Counted from the first letter of the stretch, positions 25,469 through 34,040 are shown. The stretch is 64,000 nucleotides of DNA from Faeciplasma sp048393055 (GCA_048393055.1 DBFJJS010000017.1:1-64000); one strand, 5' to 3'. Numbers and translations are program-made. The notes: generated by a model not told the origin, from the sequence alone.

Positions 25469-26293
25469 ATGCCAAAATTATTTTCGTCAATCCCAATAAA
25501 AAAGCAGACGGCATCAGGCCGTGTTATAGAAATACCCTGCGAGGAGATTGCGCCGAATCCATATCAGCCGCGCAGATATTTTGACCAGTCGGAGCTTACA
25601 ACGCTGTCCGCAAGCATTAAGACGGACGGAGTGCTTCAGCCGCTGCTGGTAAGGGTTACTCGTTCGGGCTACGAGCTCATCGCAGGGGAGAGAAGACTGC
25701 GGGCCGCTATCATGGCGGGTCTGGATACTGTTCCGTGTATAGTCTGCGAGGCGACGGACCGCAACTCCGCGCTTATGTCGCTTATAGAAAACATTCAGCG
25801 CAGCGACCTCAGCTTTTTTGAGGAGGCGGACGCCATAGCGCGGCTTATTGACCTTTACGGCATGACTCAGGAGGACGCCGCGCTCAGGCTGGGATATGCG
25901 CAGTCCACTCTTGCAAATAAGCTTCGCCTTTTAAAGCTTTCCGCTGCGGAGCGAAGGGTGATAGTAGACAACGGTCTTACAGAACGCCATGCGAGGGCGC
26001 TTTTAAAGCTTACCGACCCTGAAAAGCGTCAGGAGGCGCTCGCAAGAATAGTGAAGGGTAGGCTTAATGTGGAACGCACCGAAGCGCTGATCGATTCGAT
26101 GATAGAGTATGACAAGTATAAGCAGCGCATACGCAAGGGCTCGGCAGTGTTTAAGGATTTGCGTCTTTTCATGAACACCGTAAACAAGGCAGTGGAGACA
26201 ATGCAGATTGCGGGCGTAGAGGTGAATGTGGATAAGCAGCAGTCCGAGGACTATCTTGATTACCATATCAGGATTCCATTGAAAAAAGGATAG
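25469..26293 (+). CDS. noc: Nucleoid occlusion protein Noc (ParB paralogue)
   Basis: Noc stops division over the nucleoid by binding its own DNA sites and the membrane. The 274-residue protein has the ParB/Noc CTP-binding motif AGERRLR (72-78). All four residues reported to set Noc rather than ParB site choice are present: Gln145, Lys151, Lys156 and Arg173 (Caulobacter ParB positions 173, 179, 184, 201). The N-terminus MPKLFSSIPIKK could be the short membrane-binding helix. Order rsmG-noc-parA-parB matches Bacillus. No Noc site ATTTCCCGGGAAAT was noticed in the window. Confidence 0.9.
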   Translation: MPKLFSSIPIKKQTASGRVIEIPCEEIAPNPYQPRRYFDQSELTTLSASIKTDGVLQPLLVRVTRSGYELIAGERRLRAAIMAGLDTVPCIVCEATDRNSALMSLIENIQRSDLSFFEEADAIARLIDLYGMTQEDAALRLGYAQSTLANKLRLLKLSAAERRVIVDNGLTERHARALLKLTDPEKRQEALARIVKGRLNVERTEALIDSMIEYDKYKQRIRKGSAVFKDLRLFMNTVNKAVETMQIAGVEVNVDKQQSEDYLDYHIRIPLKKG

Positions 26294-26350
26294 ATATGTT
26301 TTTAAAATATGCGATGCATTGTACATAATGTAAGCAATAATTTGTATGCG

Positions 26351-26382
26351 GCAGGCGGATGGGGGCACTCGCCTGCTTTTTT
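26351..26382 (+). terminator. Intrinsic terminator after noc
   Basis: A perfect 7-bp stem (GCAGGCG / CGCCTGC) with a 12-base loop and six T. The 300-bp noc-parA spacer otherwise holds a parS site and the parA promoter. Confidence 0.85.
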
Positions 26383-26391
26383 GTCTTATAA

Positions 26392-26407
26392 TGTTCCACG
26401 TGAAACA
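26392..26407. promoter_or_regulatory. parS: parS centromere site (one mismatch)
   Basis: TGTTCCACGTGAAACA differs at one position from the palindromic Bacillus parS TGTTTCACGTGAAACA. It lies directly upstream of parA, as expected for a ParB loading site near the origin. Confidence 0.92.
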
Positions 26408-26521
26408 TATGCAGTTTGTATTATTCTGTGAGGCGGCTGTCTCACCCCATGCAAAAGATTTAACAATGACATATGCGTTGATGTCAATACAAAAAATTAC
26501 CCGTTTCCTGACGAAAAACTG

Positions 26522-26549
26522 TTGCAAACTTTCATATATGTGTTATACT
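26522..26549 (+). promoter_or_regulatory. Promoter of parA-parB
   Basis: TTGCAA at 26522-26527 and TATACT at 26544-26549 with a 16-base spacer, about 45 bases before the parA start. Confidence 0.65.
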
Positions 26550-26593
26550 AAAGATATAGAGGTTTTACAGCTGCGTAAAGAAGGAGAGGGAGA

Positions 26594-27376
26594 ATGGGAA
26601 AAATAATTACCGTATCCAACCAGAAAGGTGGGGTAGGTAAATCAACGACGGTAGTAAATTTAGCGGCCGCGCTCGGCGGAAAAGGGAAAAAGGTGCTGGT
26701 TGTAGATATTGACTCGCAGGGAAATACTACTACCGGCTTTGGAGTCAGAAAAAAGGCCATTGTAAACACGGTTTACGAGGTTTTGATAGGCGCATGCAGG
26801 GCGTCGGATGCAATAGTTCCGACAGCATACAAGGGGGTTTCGCTGATATCCTCCGCTCAGAAGCTCGCAGGCGCAGAAATAGAGCTTGCAGCGGTCGAAA
26901 ACAGGCTGATGAGGCTTAAAATGCAGATACTGACAGTAAAGGACAGCTTTGATTTTATTTTAATAGATTCACCTCCGTCGTTGAGCCTTATTACACTTAA
27001 CGCACTGGCGTGCTGCGATTCCGTGCTCATACCCATACAGTGCGAATTTTACTCCCTTGAGGGGCTTGTTCAGCTGATGGATACTATAAAGAGAGTAAAG
27101 GACGGGTACAACCCTTACATGCACATCGAGGGGATACTGTTTACAATGTATGTAGGCAGATATAATCTGACGTCTCAGGTGGTCGGAGAGGTAAAAAAGT
27201 ATTTTCCGAACGACGTTTATAAGACGGTAATACCCAGAAACGTAGCGCTTTCGGAAGCGCCGAGCCACGGCAAACCGATAATGTATTACGACAGGACGTC
27301 AAAGGGCGCGGAGTCGTATGAGGATTTCTGCAATGAATTTTTAGCGCGGATAAGACAGCGTTCCAAAAAGCTATAG
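26594..27376 (+). CDS. parA: Chromosome partitioning ATPase ParA/Soj
   Basis: ParA is the Walker-type ATPase that drives origin segregation and, as Soj, modulates DnaA. The 260 residues show the deviant Walker A KGGVGKST (11-18), the VDIDSQGNTT switch and LIDSPPSLS. There is no N-terminal helix-turn-helix, which fits the chromosomal type. A GGAGAGGGAG site precedes the ATG. parB follows 14 bases later. Confidence 0.96.
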   Translation: MGKIITVSNQKGGVGKSTTVVNLAAALGGKGKKVLVVDIDSQGNTTTGFGVRKKAIVNTVYEVLIGACRASDAIVPTAYKGVSLISSAQKLAGAEIELAAVENRLMRLKMQILTVKDSFDFILIDSPPSLSLITLNALACCDSVLIPIQCEFYSLEGLVQLMDTIKRVKDGYNPYMHIEGILFTMYVGRYNLTSQVVGEVKKYFPNDVYKTVIPRNVALSEAPSHGKPIMYYDRTSKGAESYEDFCNEFLARIRQRSKKL

Positions 27377-27390
27377 GAGGCGGTGGGCAT

Positions 27391-28239
27391 ATGTCGAGGA
27401 TAAAAGGACTGGGAATGGGCATGGATGCCCTATTTACAGAGAACGAATCCGAAGAGCGTAGTGCCAGAACGCTCAGGCTCACAGAGATATTTCCGAATAA
27501 GCAGCAGCCCAGAACCGATTTTGACGAACAGGCACTCGAGGCGCTTGCGGAATCGATAAAACAGCATGGCGTGCTGCAGCCGCTTCTGGTCCGTCCGATG
27601 AAGGATGGGGGATATCAGATCATAGCAGGCGAACGCCGCTGGCGGGCTGCGAGAATGGCGGGGCTTGAAGAGGTTCCGGTGCTTATAAAAAATCTTGACG
27701 ACGATAAGATGATGGAGCTTGCGCTGGTGGAAAACCTTCAGCGTGAAAACCTGAATCCTGTCGAAGAGGCGCTTGGCTATAAGGAACTGATGGACAAATA
27801 CGGCTATACTCAGGAGCAGGTTGCAAGAATAGTGGGACGCTCGAGACCTGCGGTTGCAAATTCGCTGCGCATTCTCACTCTTGACGGTGCCATCCTGAAA
27901 ATGGTTCGGGACGGCGAGATATCCGCGGGTCATGCAAAGGTTTTAGCGGGAGTAGAGGACGCAGGGCTTTGCCTGGAGCTAGCTTCGAAGGTGAAAAAGG
28001 ATCTTTTGACGGTGAGAAATCTTGAGGAGCTTGTCAAAACCCAGTCAAAACCGAAAACCGAAAAGCATGCTCCGAAAAAGGACGTGTTTTTAAGGGAAGT
28101 TGAGCTTTCTCTCGCTGAATCAACCGGCAGAAAGGTGGCCGTAAAGGGCAAAAACGGCAGAGGAAAGCTTGAAATAGAGTTTTACTCTGAGGATGATTTG
28201 ATTGCTATTGCAAATCTTCTCGGCGGCATAAACGGTTGA
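27391..28239 (+). CDS. parB: Chromosome partitioning protein ParB/Spo0J
   Basis: ParB is a CTP-dependent DNA clamp that loads at parS. The 282 residues include the CTP motif AGERRWR (79-85) and the recognition helix region GRSRPAVANSLR. At the four specificity positions it has Arg152, Ser158, Thr163 and Gly180, the ParB-like set (Arg and Gly at the diagnostic ends), in contrast to the upstream Noc. The C-terminal dimerisation part ends EFYSEDDLIAIANLLGGI. A perfect parS lies 67 bases downstream. Confidence 0.96.
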   Translation: MSRIKGLGMGMDALFTENESEERSARTLRLTEIFPNKQQPRTDFDEQALEALAESIKQHGVLQPLLVRPMKDGGYQIIAGERRWRAARMAGLEEVPVLIKNLDDDKMMELALVENLQRENLNPVEEALGYKELMDKYGYTQEQVARIVGRSRPAVANSLRILTLDGAILKMVRDGEISAGHAKVLAGVEDAGLCLELASKVKKDLLTVRNLEELVKTQSKPKTEKHAPKKDVFLREVELSLAESTGRKVAVKGKNGRGKLEIEFYSEDDLIAIANLLGGING

Positions 28240-28306
28240 CGGGAAATCGCAGCAATATACCGGGCGGCCAAACATGTGACAAATAACTGCGTAGCTTTTG
28301 CCGGAA

Positions 28307-28322
28307 TGTTTCACGTGAAACA
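28307..28322. promoter_or_regulatory. parS: parS centromere site (perfect)
   Basis: TGTTTCACGTGAAACA, an exact match to the Bacillus parS palindrome, between parB and serS. Confidence 0.97.
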
Positions 28323-28351
28323 TCGGACTATAAGCTGAAAGGAAAATATTG

Positions 28352-29647
28352 ATGATAGATATTAAATTTCTACGGGAAAACCCGGAGGCGGTAAAGCAGA
28401 ACATAAGAGATAAGTTTCAGGACGCAAAGCTTCCGCTGGTAGACGAGGTTATAGCGCTTGACAGGGAGCACAGGGAAGCGATAACCGAGGCGGACAAGCT
28501 CAGAGCGGACCGCAACAGGCTGTCGAAGCAGATAGGCGCGTTGATGGCCAAGGGCGAAAAGGAGCAGGCGGAGGCGGTCAAGCGTCAGGTAACGGAATCC
28601 GCCCAAAAGCTTGCCGAGCTGGAAGCTAAGGAATCGGAGCTTGAGGAAAAGATAAATAAGATAATGATGGTTATCCCCAATATTATCGACCCGAGCGTGC
28701 CCATAGGCAGAGATGATTCCGAAAATGTAGAGATAGAGCGGTTTGGAGAGCCTGTTGTTCCCGATTTTGAGATACCCTATCACACCGATATCATGGAAAG
28801 CTTCAACGGCATAGACCTTGACAGTGCAAGGCGCGTAGCGGGAAACGGATTTTACTATCTGATGGGCGATATCGCAAGGCTTCATTCCTCTGTTATCGCC
28901 TATGCAAGGGACTTTATGATAGATCGTGGGTTCACATACTGTGTGCCGCCGTTTATGATAAGATCGTCGGTTGTTACGGGAGTTATGAGCTTTGCGGAGA
29001 TGGACGCCATGATGTATAAGATAGAGGGCGAGGATCTTTATCTTATTGGCACGAGCGAGCATTCCATGATAGGAAAGTTTATAGACCAGATAATCCCGGA
29101 AAGCCAGCTTCCAATCACCATGACAAGCTATTCGCCTTGCTTCAGGAAAGAAAAGGGCGCGCACGGTTTGGAGGAAAGAGGAGTTTACCGCATACACCAA
29201 TTTGAAAAGCAGGAAATGATAGTGGTTTGCAAGCCGGAGGAAAGCATGATGTGGTTTGACAAGCTGTGGAAAAATACGGTTGACCTGTTCCGTAGCCTCG
29301 ACATCCCGGTAAGGACGCTGGAATGCTGCTCGGGGGATCTTGCCGACTTGAAGGTTAAGTCGCTTGACGTGGAGGCATGGAGCCCAAGGCAGAAAAAGTA
29401 CTTTGAGGTAGGCTCCTGCTCGAACCTGGGCGACGCTCAGGCGAGAAGGCTTAAAATAAGGGTAAGCGGCGAAAACGGCAAGTATCTTGCGCACACGTTA
29501 AATAACACTGTAGTTGCCCCGCCGAGAATGCTCATAGCCTTTTTGGAAAACAACCTGTGCGAAGACGGCTTGGTAAAAATCCCAAAAGCATTAAGACCAT
29601 ATATGGGCGGTAAAGAGCTTATAGTACCGGTCAGGGCGCAACAATAA
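28352..29647 (+). CDS. serS: Seryl-tRNA synthetase
   Basis: A class II synthetase charging tRNA-Ser. The ATG at 28352 is chosen over TTG at 28349 because AAAGG lies 9 bases before it. The 431 residues consist of the N-terminal coiled-coil arm (about 1-105) and the catalytic core with IGTSEHSMIG, CFRKEKGAHG (motif 2) and LAHTLNNTVVAPPRMLIAFLE (motif 3). It is commonly found near the origin in Bacillota. Confidence 0.96.
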   Translation: MIDIKFLRENPEAVKQNIRDKFQDAKLPLVDEVIALDREHREAITEADKLRADRNRLSKQIGALMAKGEKEQAEAVKRQVTESAQKLAELEAKESELEEKINKIMMVIPNIIDPSVPIGRDDSENVEIERFGEPVVPDFEIPYHTDIMESFNGIDLDSARRVAGNGFYYLMGDIARLHSSVIAYARDFMIDRGFTYCVPPFMIRSSVVTGVMSFAEMDAMMYKIEGEDLYLIGTSEHSMIGKFIDQIIPESQLPITMTSYSPCFRKEKGAHGLEERGVYRIHQFEKQEMIVVCKPEESMMWFDKLWKNTVDLFRSLDIPVRTLECCSGDLADLKVKSLDVEAWSPRQKKYFEVGSCSNLGDAQARRLKIRVSGENGKYLAHTLNNTVVAPPRMLIAFLENNLCEDGLVKIPKALRPYMGGKELIVPVRAQQ

Positions 29648-29982
29648 CTTATAATATTTAACATTTATCTAACGCCCCACATTCCCGCAGCGGCATTGAA
29701 CGTTTTAAAGGGATTTTGGTATAGGAGCGTCTAAAGACGCAATATTTATAATTTGGTATAGGACTGTATATTTATCCGTTGCGGGCAGGAGGGGCGGTTA
29801 AACGAATAGGTGCAGGAATTCTGGTATGGGAAAGATAGTCAGGAATTCTGGTATGGGAAGGATAGTCAGGAATTCTGGTATAGGATAAGCGGTAGGAACG
29901 GTCGGAGCAGATAAAAAAGTCTGTTCTGGCCGAGATCCGCGAAAAAGAGAGCGGAACATTATATTTTGAAAGGAGCATCACT
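29648..29982. other. Gene-free spacer between serS and the xylanase
   Basis: 335 bases with no gene. It holds two isolated TTTGGTATAGGA-like words (near 29715 and 29753) and the related 27-bp tandem repeat at 29813-29890. No clear promoter or terminator was recognised. GAAAGGAG just before 29983 is the xylanase ribosome binding site. Confidence 0.7.
29813..29890 (+). repeat. 27-bp tandem repeat, nearly 3 copies
   Basis: Units at 29813-29839 and 29840-29866 begin CAGGAATTCTGGTATGGGAA and differ at one base; a third partial unit from 29867 reads CAGGAATTCTGGTATAGGAT. TGGTATAGGA also occurs singly further upstream, so the array may have grown from a dispersed word. Confidence 0.92.
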
Positions 29983-31038
29983 ATGAAAACCCTTAAGGAA
30001 GCTTATAAGGACTATTTTACCATCGGCGCTGCGGTCGCGGCAAGCTGGCTCGACGAGGCTAAGCGGGTCGTTAAGGACAATTTTGACACCGTGACTGCGG
30101 AAAACGAGATGAAGTACAACGGCATTCATCCGCACAAATATCAAAGACCCGATTTTTCCGGGCTTAAAAAGGGCGAAAAGCCGCCGCTTCCTGAGCTTAC
30201 GGACAGGGAAAGGTTTGTGCATCCGTCAAAGGAGCTTGATACTGCTCCCGCAGACAAGATATACCGCTTTGCCCTGGACAACGGCTTGAAGGTGAGGGGG
30301 CACACCCTTTCGTGGCACGGCTCGTATCCATACGGGGTTTTCGAGCAGCTCACCCCGGATGAGCTTATGACAAATACGACCGAGCATTACGAGTTTGTTT
30401 CGGAGCATTTTCCAGACTGCTACTGCTGGGACGTTGTAAACGAGGCAATTCAGGATAAGCCCGGAGGATATCTGAGGAACACCGTATACAAGGAGAAGCT
30501 AGGCGACGACTATCTCTTTACCCTGTATGGCATGGCAAGAAAGTACTTCCCTGACGCGGAGCTGTGCTGCAACGATTACAACGAATTTATCCCTTCTAAG
30601 CGGGACAACATTTTAAAGCTTGTAAATTCGCTGAAGGAGAGGGGACTGGTTGACGTTATCGGCTGCCAGTGCCACATTAATGCGTTTTTCAAGGACAGTG
30701 ATTTCGATAATATCCGCCGTGCGCTCGACATGTACGCAGGTACGGGGCTTAAGATCCATGTCACCGAGATGGACGTAAACTGCGTCACCTGGGACGGACC
30801 GGTAAGGGAGGTCACGGAGGAGGCGGTTAAAAACGTGCCGAAGGTTTATGCCAGGGCGTTTGAGATTTTCCGCCAGTACAAGGGCGCGATTGAAAACGTA
30901 ACGCTGTGGGGAGTGTCAAACAAGCACTCGTGGCTCAACAGTTTCAAGCTTCAGGGTTCGACTGTAAAAAATCAGCCTCTTCTGTTCGATGAAAACTACC
31001 AGCCTGCCGAGGCTTACTACGCTGTGGCGGAGTTTTGA
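29983..31038 (+). CDS. Endo-1,4-beta-xylanase, GH10, probably intracellular
   Basis: GH10 enzymes cleave xylan or xylo-oligosaccharides by a retaining mechanism. The 351 residues are a single catalytic domain. The acid/base Glu154 is in WDVVNEA (149-155) and the nucleophile Glu262 is in TEMDV (261-265); NEMKYN (41-46), GHTLSWH (106-112) and QCHINAF are also typical. There is no signal peptide or carbohydrate-binding module, as in intracellular xylanases such as Geobacillus XynA2, so it probably degrades imported oligosaccharides. No xylan transporter is nearby. AAAGGAG precedes the ATG. Confidence 0.93.
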   Translation: MKTLKEAYKDYFTIGAAVAASWLDEAKRVVKDNFDTVTAENEMKYNGIHPHKYQRPDFSGLKKGEKPPLPELTDRERFVHPSKELDTAPADKIYRFALDNGLKVRGHTLSWHGSYPYGVFEQLTPDELMTNTTEHYEFVSEHFPDCYCWDVVNEAIQDKPGGYLRNTVYKEKLGDDYLFTLYGMARKYFPDAELCCNDYNEFIPSKRDNILKLVNSLKERGLVDVIGCQCHINAFFKDSDFDNIRRALDMYAGTGLKIHVTEMDVNCVTWDGPVREVTEEAVKNVPKVYARAFEIFRQYKGAIENVTLWGVSNKHSWLNSFKLQGSTVKNQPLLFDENYQPAEAYYAVAEF

Positions 31039-31075
31039 CGGGACAGTCGGGGCGGTACTGAAAAAATAATAGAGC

Positions 31076-31112
31076 AACGCCGCTTCGGACATCTTCCGGG
31101 GCGGCGTTTTTT
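31076..31112 (+). terminator. Intrinsic terminator after the xylanase
   Basis: An 8-bp stem (AACGCCGC / GCGGCGTT) closing a 17-base loop that can pair further (CGGA/TCCG), followed by six T. Confidence 0.85.
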
Positions 31113-31166
31113 GCAAAACAACGCTTTAAAGCGGCTTGAGGAGCATTGAAAAAGCATATTATACAC

Positions 31167-31195
31167 TTGACTATACGACAAATATATAGTATATT
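31167..31195 (+). promoter_or_regulatory. Promoter of guaB
   Basis: TTGACT at 31167-31172 and TATATT at 31190-31195 with a 17-base spacer. No purine riboswitch was recognised between it and guaB. Confidence 0.8.
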
Positions 31196-31241
31196 AGATT
31201 AAATAAAACAAAAAAATTTTAATATAATACGGAGGGGTAAT

Positions 31242-32717
31242 ATGTTTGAAGCTGAGTACAAGGAAAAGTTCGGAAAAGAAGGTCTTACATTTGACGATGT
31301 TCTGCTGATACCTGCCGAATCGGACGTCACGCCGAACATGATAGATCTTAAGACTGAGCTATGCAAGGGTATAACGCTTAATATCCCCATTATGACCTCT
31401 GCCATGGACACCGTGACCGAGTCTGCAATGGCTATTGCGGTTTCCAGGGAGGGAGGAATAGGAATAATACATAAAAACATGACTATCGAAATGCAGGCGG
31501 AGGAAGTCGACAAGGTAAAGCGCTCGCAGAACGGCGTTATTGTCAATCCGTTCTATCTTTCCGCCGACCACCTTGTCTCGGACGCGGACGAGCTGATGGG
31601 CAAGTACAGGATATCCGGCGTCCCGATAGTGGATGAAAACGGGAAGCTTTGCGGAATAATCACAAACCGCGACATGCGCTTCATTACGGACTTTACAACA
31701 AGCATAGGAAGCGTGATGACTAAGGACCACCTTGTAACGGCTCCTGTCGGCACTTCGCTGGAGGATGCTCAGCAGATCCTGAGAAAATACAAGATTGAAA
31801 AGCTGCCGCTTGTCGATTCGGAGGGGCACCTCAAGGGTCTTATCACAATAAAAGACATTGAAAAGGCAGTGAAGTATCCCAACTCATCGACAGACTCGCA
31901 GGGAAGGCTTATCTGCGGCGCGGCAATAGGCGTAACGGACGACGTACTGGACAGAGCAGGCGCGCTTGTCGCAGCGGGTGTAGACTGCCTTGTGCTCGAC
32001 TCCGCTCACGGACATTCAAAGAATATTCTTAAGTGTGTTGAAAAGGTAAAGAACGCCTTCCCGCAGGTTCCGGTAATAGCGGGAAACGTAGCTACTGCGG
32101 AGGGAACGGAAGCTCTTATCAAGGCCGGCGCTGACTGCGTAAAGGTAGGAATAGGTCCCGGCTCAATATGCACGACCCGTGTTGTAGCGGGTGTAGGCGT
32201 TCCGCAGATCACGGCGGTGTTTGACGCTGCGTGCATGGCTGCAAAATACGGAATACCGATAATTGCGGACGGCGGAATAAAGTATTCCGGAGACATTGTA
32301 AAGGCTCTGGCGGCAGGCGCAAACGTAGTAATGCTCGGTTCTCTGCTTGCGGGCTGCGACGAAGCTCCCGGAGAGATGGAAATCTATCAGGGACGTTCGT
32401 TCAAGGTGTACAGAGGAATGGGAAGCCTCGGCGCTATGGCGTGCGGCTCAAAGGACAGATACTTCCAGACTGGCTCAAAGAAGCTTGTTCCGGAGGGCGT
32501 AGAGGGAAGAGTGCCCTACAAGGGACAGCTTTCAGAGACAATATTCCAGCTCTGCGGAGGAATAAGGAGCGGAATGGGCTACTGCGGATGCAAGGACATC
32601 GAGACCCTTCACAAGAAAACCAGATTTGTGCGCATAACAGGCGCGGGACTCAAGGAGTCTCATCCTCACGACATTTACATCACCAAGGAAGCACCAAATT
32701 ATTCTGCACATATCTGA
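31242..32717 (+). CDS. guaB: Inosine-5'-monophosphate dehydrogenase
   Basis: GuaB oxidises IMP to XMP with NAD, the first step to GMP. The 491 residues form a TIM barrel with two CBS domains inserted at about 95-210. The catalytic loop GIGPGSICTTRVVAGVG carries the active-site Cys, and the flap begins GMGSLGAM. A GGAGGGG site precedes the ATG. It is a single-gene unit with its own promoter and terminator. Confidence 0.97.
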   Translation: MFEAEYKEKFGKEGLTFDDVLLIPAESDVTPNMIDLKTELCKGITLNIPIMTSAMDTVTESAMAIAVSREGGIGIIHKNMTIEMQAEEVDKVKRSQNGVIVNPFYLSADHLVSDADELMGKYRISGVPIVDENGKLCGIITNRDMRFITDFTTSIGSVMTKDHLVTAPVGTSLEDAQQILRKYKIEKLPLVDSEGHLKGLITIKDIEKAVKYPNSSTDSQGRLICGAAIGVTDDVLDRAGALVAAGVDCLVLDSAHGHSKNILKCVEKVKNAFPQVPVIAGNVATAEGTEALIKAGADCVKVGIGPGSICTTRVVAGVGVPQITAVFDAACMAAKYGIPIIADGGIKYSGDIVKALAAGANVVMLGSLLAGCDEAPGEMEIYQGRSFKVYRGMGSLGAMACGSKDRYFQTGSKKLVPEGVEGRVPYKGQLSETIFQLCGGIRSGMGYCGCKDIETLHKKTRFVRITGAGLKESHPHDIYITKEAPNYSAHI

Positions 32718-32740
32718 CGGCAAAAGTAAGCGATATCTGC

Positions 32741-32786
32741 GCGGCGCATATGTGAAAGGCTGTTCACATGTGAGCCGCCTTTGTTT
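32741..32786 (+). terminator. Intrinsic terminator of guaB
   Basis: A 16-bp stem with one mismatch (41-base hairpin, 6-base loop AGGCTG) followed by TTTGTTTT. Confidence 0.85.
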
Positions 32787-33122
32787 TACGCCGCCGTAAA
32801 GGGAAGGGAGCACCGGCTTTGTGCGGGGCAACGCTCCTCCCGGCGTCTTTTTGTTCCTTACACGGCAAAAAGACGCCGGGGTCAGGCGGCGGCGCAGCCG
32901 CCCGCCTCCTCAGAAGCGGCGCGGCGGGACAGCCGGTCTTGCCGGACGGAAATTGCGGTTTAAATAGCGGGTGTGTAAGACATAAACATAGCCGCCGCTC
33001 CTGAGCGAGCGTTGCCACTGTGCAGGCGGCAGCCTGAATTTGCTCAATACACGATACTATTAGTAATATAATTAAGATAATATACTTTTAGTTGCAATAA
33101 TTTCATGAAAAGAGGCGCTTAT
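32787..33122. other. GC-rich structured spacer between guaB and birA
   Basis: No credible gene. It contains a perfect 15-bp inverted repeat (CCCGGCGTCTTTTTG at 32839-32853 with its complement at 32866-32880) and a second palindrome GGCGGC/GCCGCC near 32885-32902. An AT-rich stretch near 33050-33090 probably holds the birA promoter, but no convincing -35 was seen. Alanine/proline/arginine-rich frames here (32764-33018 minus; 32781-32963 plus) look like by-products of composition. Confidence 0.65.
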
Positions 33123-33899
33123 ATGCCGGAGCATGGGTTTAGAATAATCGAATACGACCGCGTAGAATCGACCAACACGATTTGCACCGAGCTTGCAAAA
33201 AAAGGCGAGGCAGGAGGACTGTGCGTTGCTGCGCTGGAGCAGAGCGCCGGCAGGGGACGCAGAGGCAGAAGCTTTTGCAGTCCGGCAGGAACAGGCCTTT
33301 ACTTTTCGGTTTTGTACCGGGGCAGACTTGGCGTAGAGGACGGATTGCTTATAACGCCCGCTGCGGCGTGCGCGGTGTCAAGAGCGCTCGAGACAGCTTC
33401 CGGACGTAAAATGGGCATAAAATGGGTGAACGATATCTTCTGCGGCGGAAAAAAGGTCTGCGGCATACTCACCGAGAGCAAATTCGATTTTTCTCGCAGC
33501 AAGCTCGATTACGCCGTCATAGGCATAGGCATAAACCTTGCCGAGCCGCAGGGCGGATTTCCGCCCGAAATAAGCGGCGTTGCCGGCGCGGTTTTCGAGC
33601 GGGGACGCTCAATCGGCGCAGCCGAGCGAAGAAGCCTCCTTGAGAGCCTGCTCTGCGAGCTTGGATTTGAGCTTGACAGGCTTGAGCAAGGACCGCAGAC
33701 CCCCAATGCGCCCGCCGCCTTTTTAGAGGAATACCGCCGCCGTTCCGTGCTGATAGGAAAGACCGTTGCGGTGATGGGCGAGAAGGAAAGCTACCCCGCG
33801 GTCGTTGTGGGGATTGACGACCATGCGCGCCTGCTCGTAAGCTCGGAGGGGAGGATAAATGTCCTTAGCTCGGGAGAGGTGAGCGTAAGACTTAAATAA
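33123..33899 (+). CDS. birA: Biotin-[acetyl-CoA-carboxylase] ligase, monofunctional
   Basis: BirA makes biotinyl-AMP and attaches biotin to carboxyl carrier proteins. The ATG at 33123 is used because AGAGG stands 8 bases before it. The 258 residues start directly with the catalytic domain (ESTNTICTELA; biotin-binding QSAGRGRRGRSF; KWVNDIFCGGKKVCGILTE) and end in the small SH3-like domain. There is no N-terminal DNA-binding domain, so this form should not repress biotin genes. Confidence 0.93.
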   Translation: MPEHGFRIIEYDRVESTNTICTELAKKGEAGGLCVAALEQSAGRGRRGRSFCSPAGTGLYFSVLYRGRLGVEDGLLITPAAACAVSRALETASGRKMGIKWVNDIFCGGKKVCGILTESKFDFSRSKLDYAVIGIGINLAEPQGGFPPEISGVAGAVFERGRSIGAAERRSLLESLLCELGFELDRLEQGPQTPNAPAAFLEEYRRRSVLIGKTVAVMGEKESYPAVVVGIDDHARLLVSSEGRINVLSSGEVSVRLK

Positions 33900-33937
33900 C
33901 ACCGTGACATCAGAAAATATTTTTAAATATATTCAGA

Positions 33938-33981
33938 AATAACAATTCTCCGACAGGAAAACCCGTCGGAGAATTGTTATT
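33938..33981. terminator. Bidirectional terminator between birA and glyS
   Basis: A perfect 17-bp inverted repeat (AATAACAATTCTCCGAC and its complement) with a 10-base loop, AT-rich on both outer sides, between two convergent genes. Confidence 0.92.
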
Positions 33982-34040
33982 ATATTTACTATACGTATAA
34001 ACACAAACAAAAATACTAAAAGTCGAGGATTTGCGCTTTT

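Noticed and set aside
26346..26606. 86-residue open frame between noc and parA
   Set aside because: It runs through the terminator, the parS site and the parA promoter and overlaps the parA start.
28370..29494. 374-residue open frame antisense to serS
   Set aside because: Same reason: complete overlap with a motif-rich gene and no independent coding signal.
29813..29890. CRISPR array
   Set aside because: The repeats are directly adjacent without unique spacers, and no cas gene is near; it is a simple tandem repeat.
32764..33018. 84-residue minus-strand open frame in the guaB-birA spacer
   Set aside because: Ala/Pro/Arg-rich composition follows GC-rich palindromes; no ribosome binding site and no recognisable domain.
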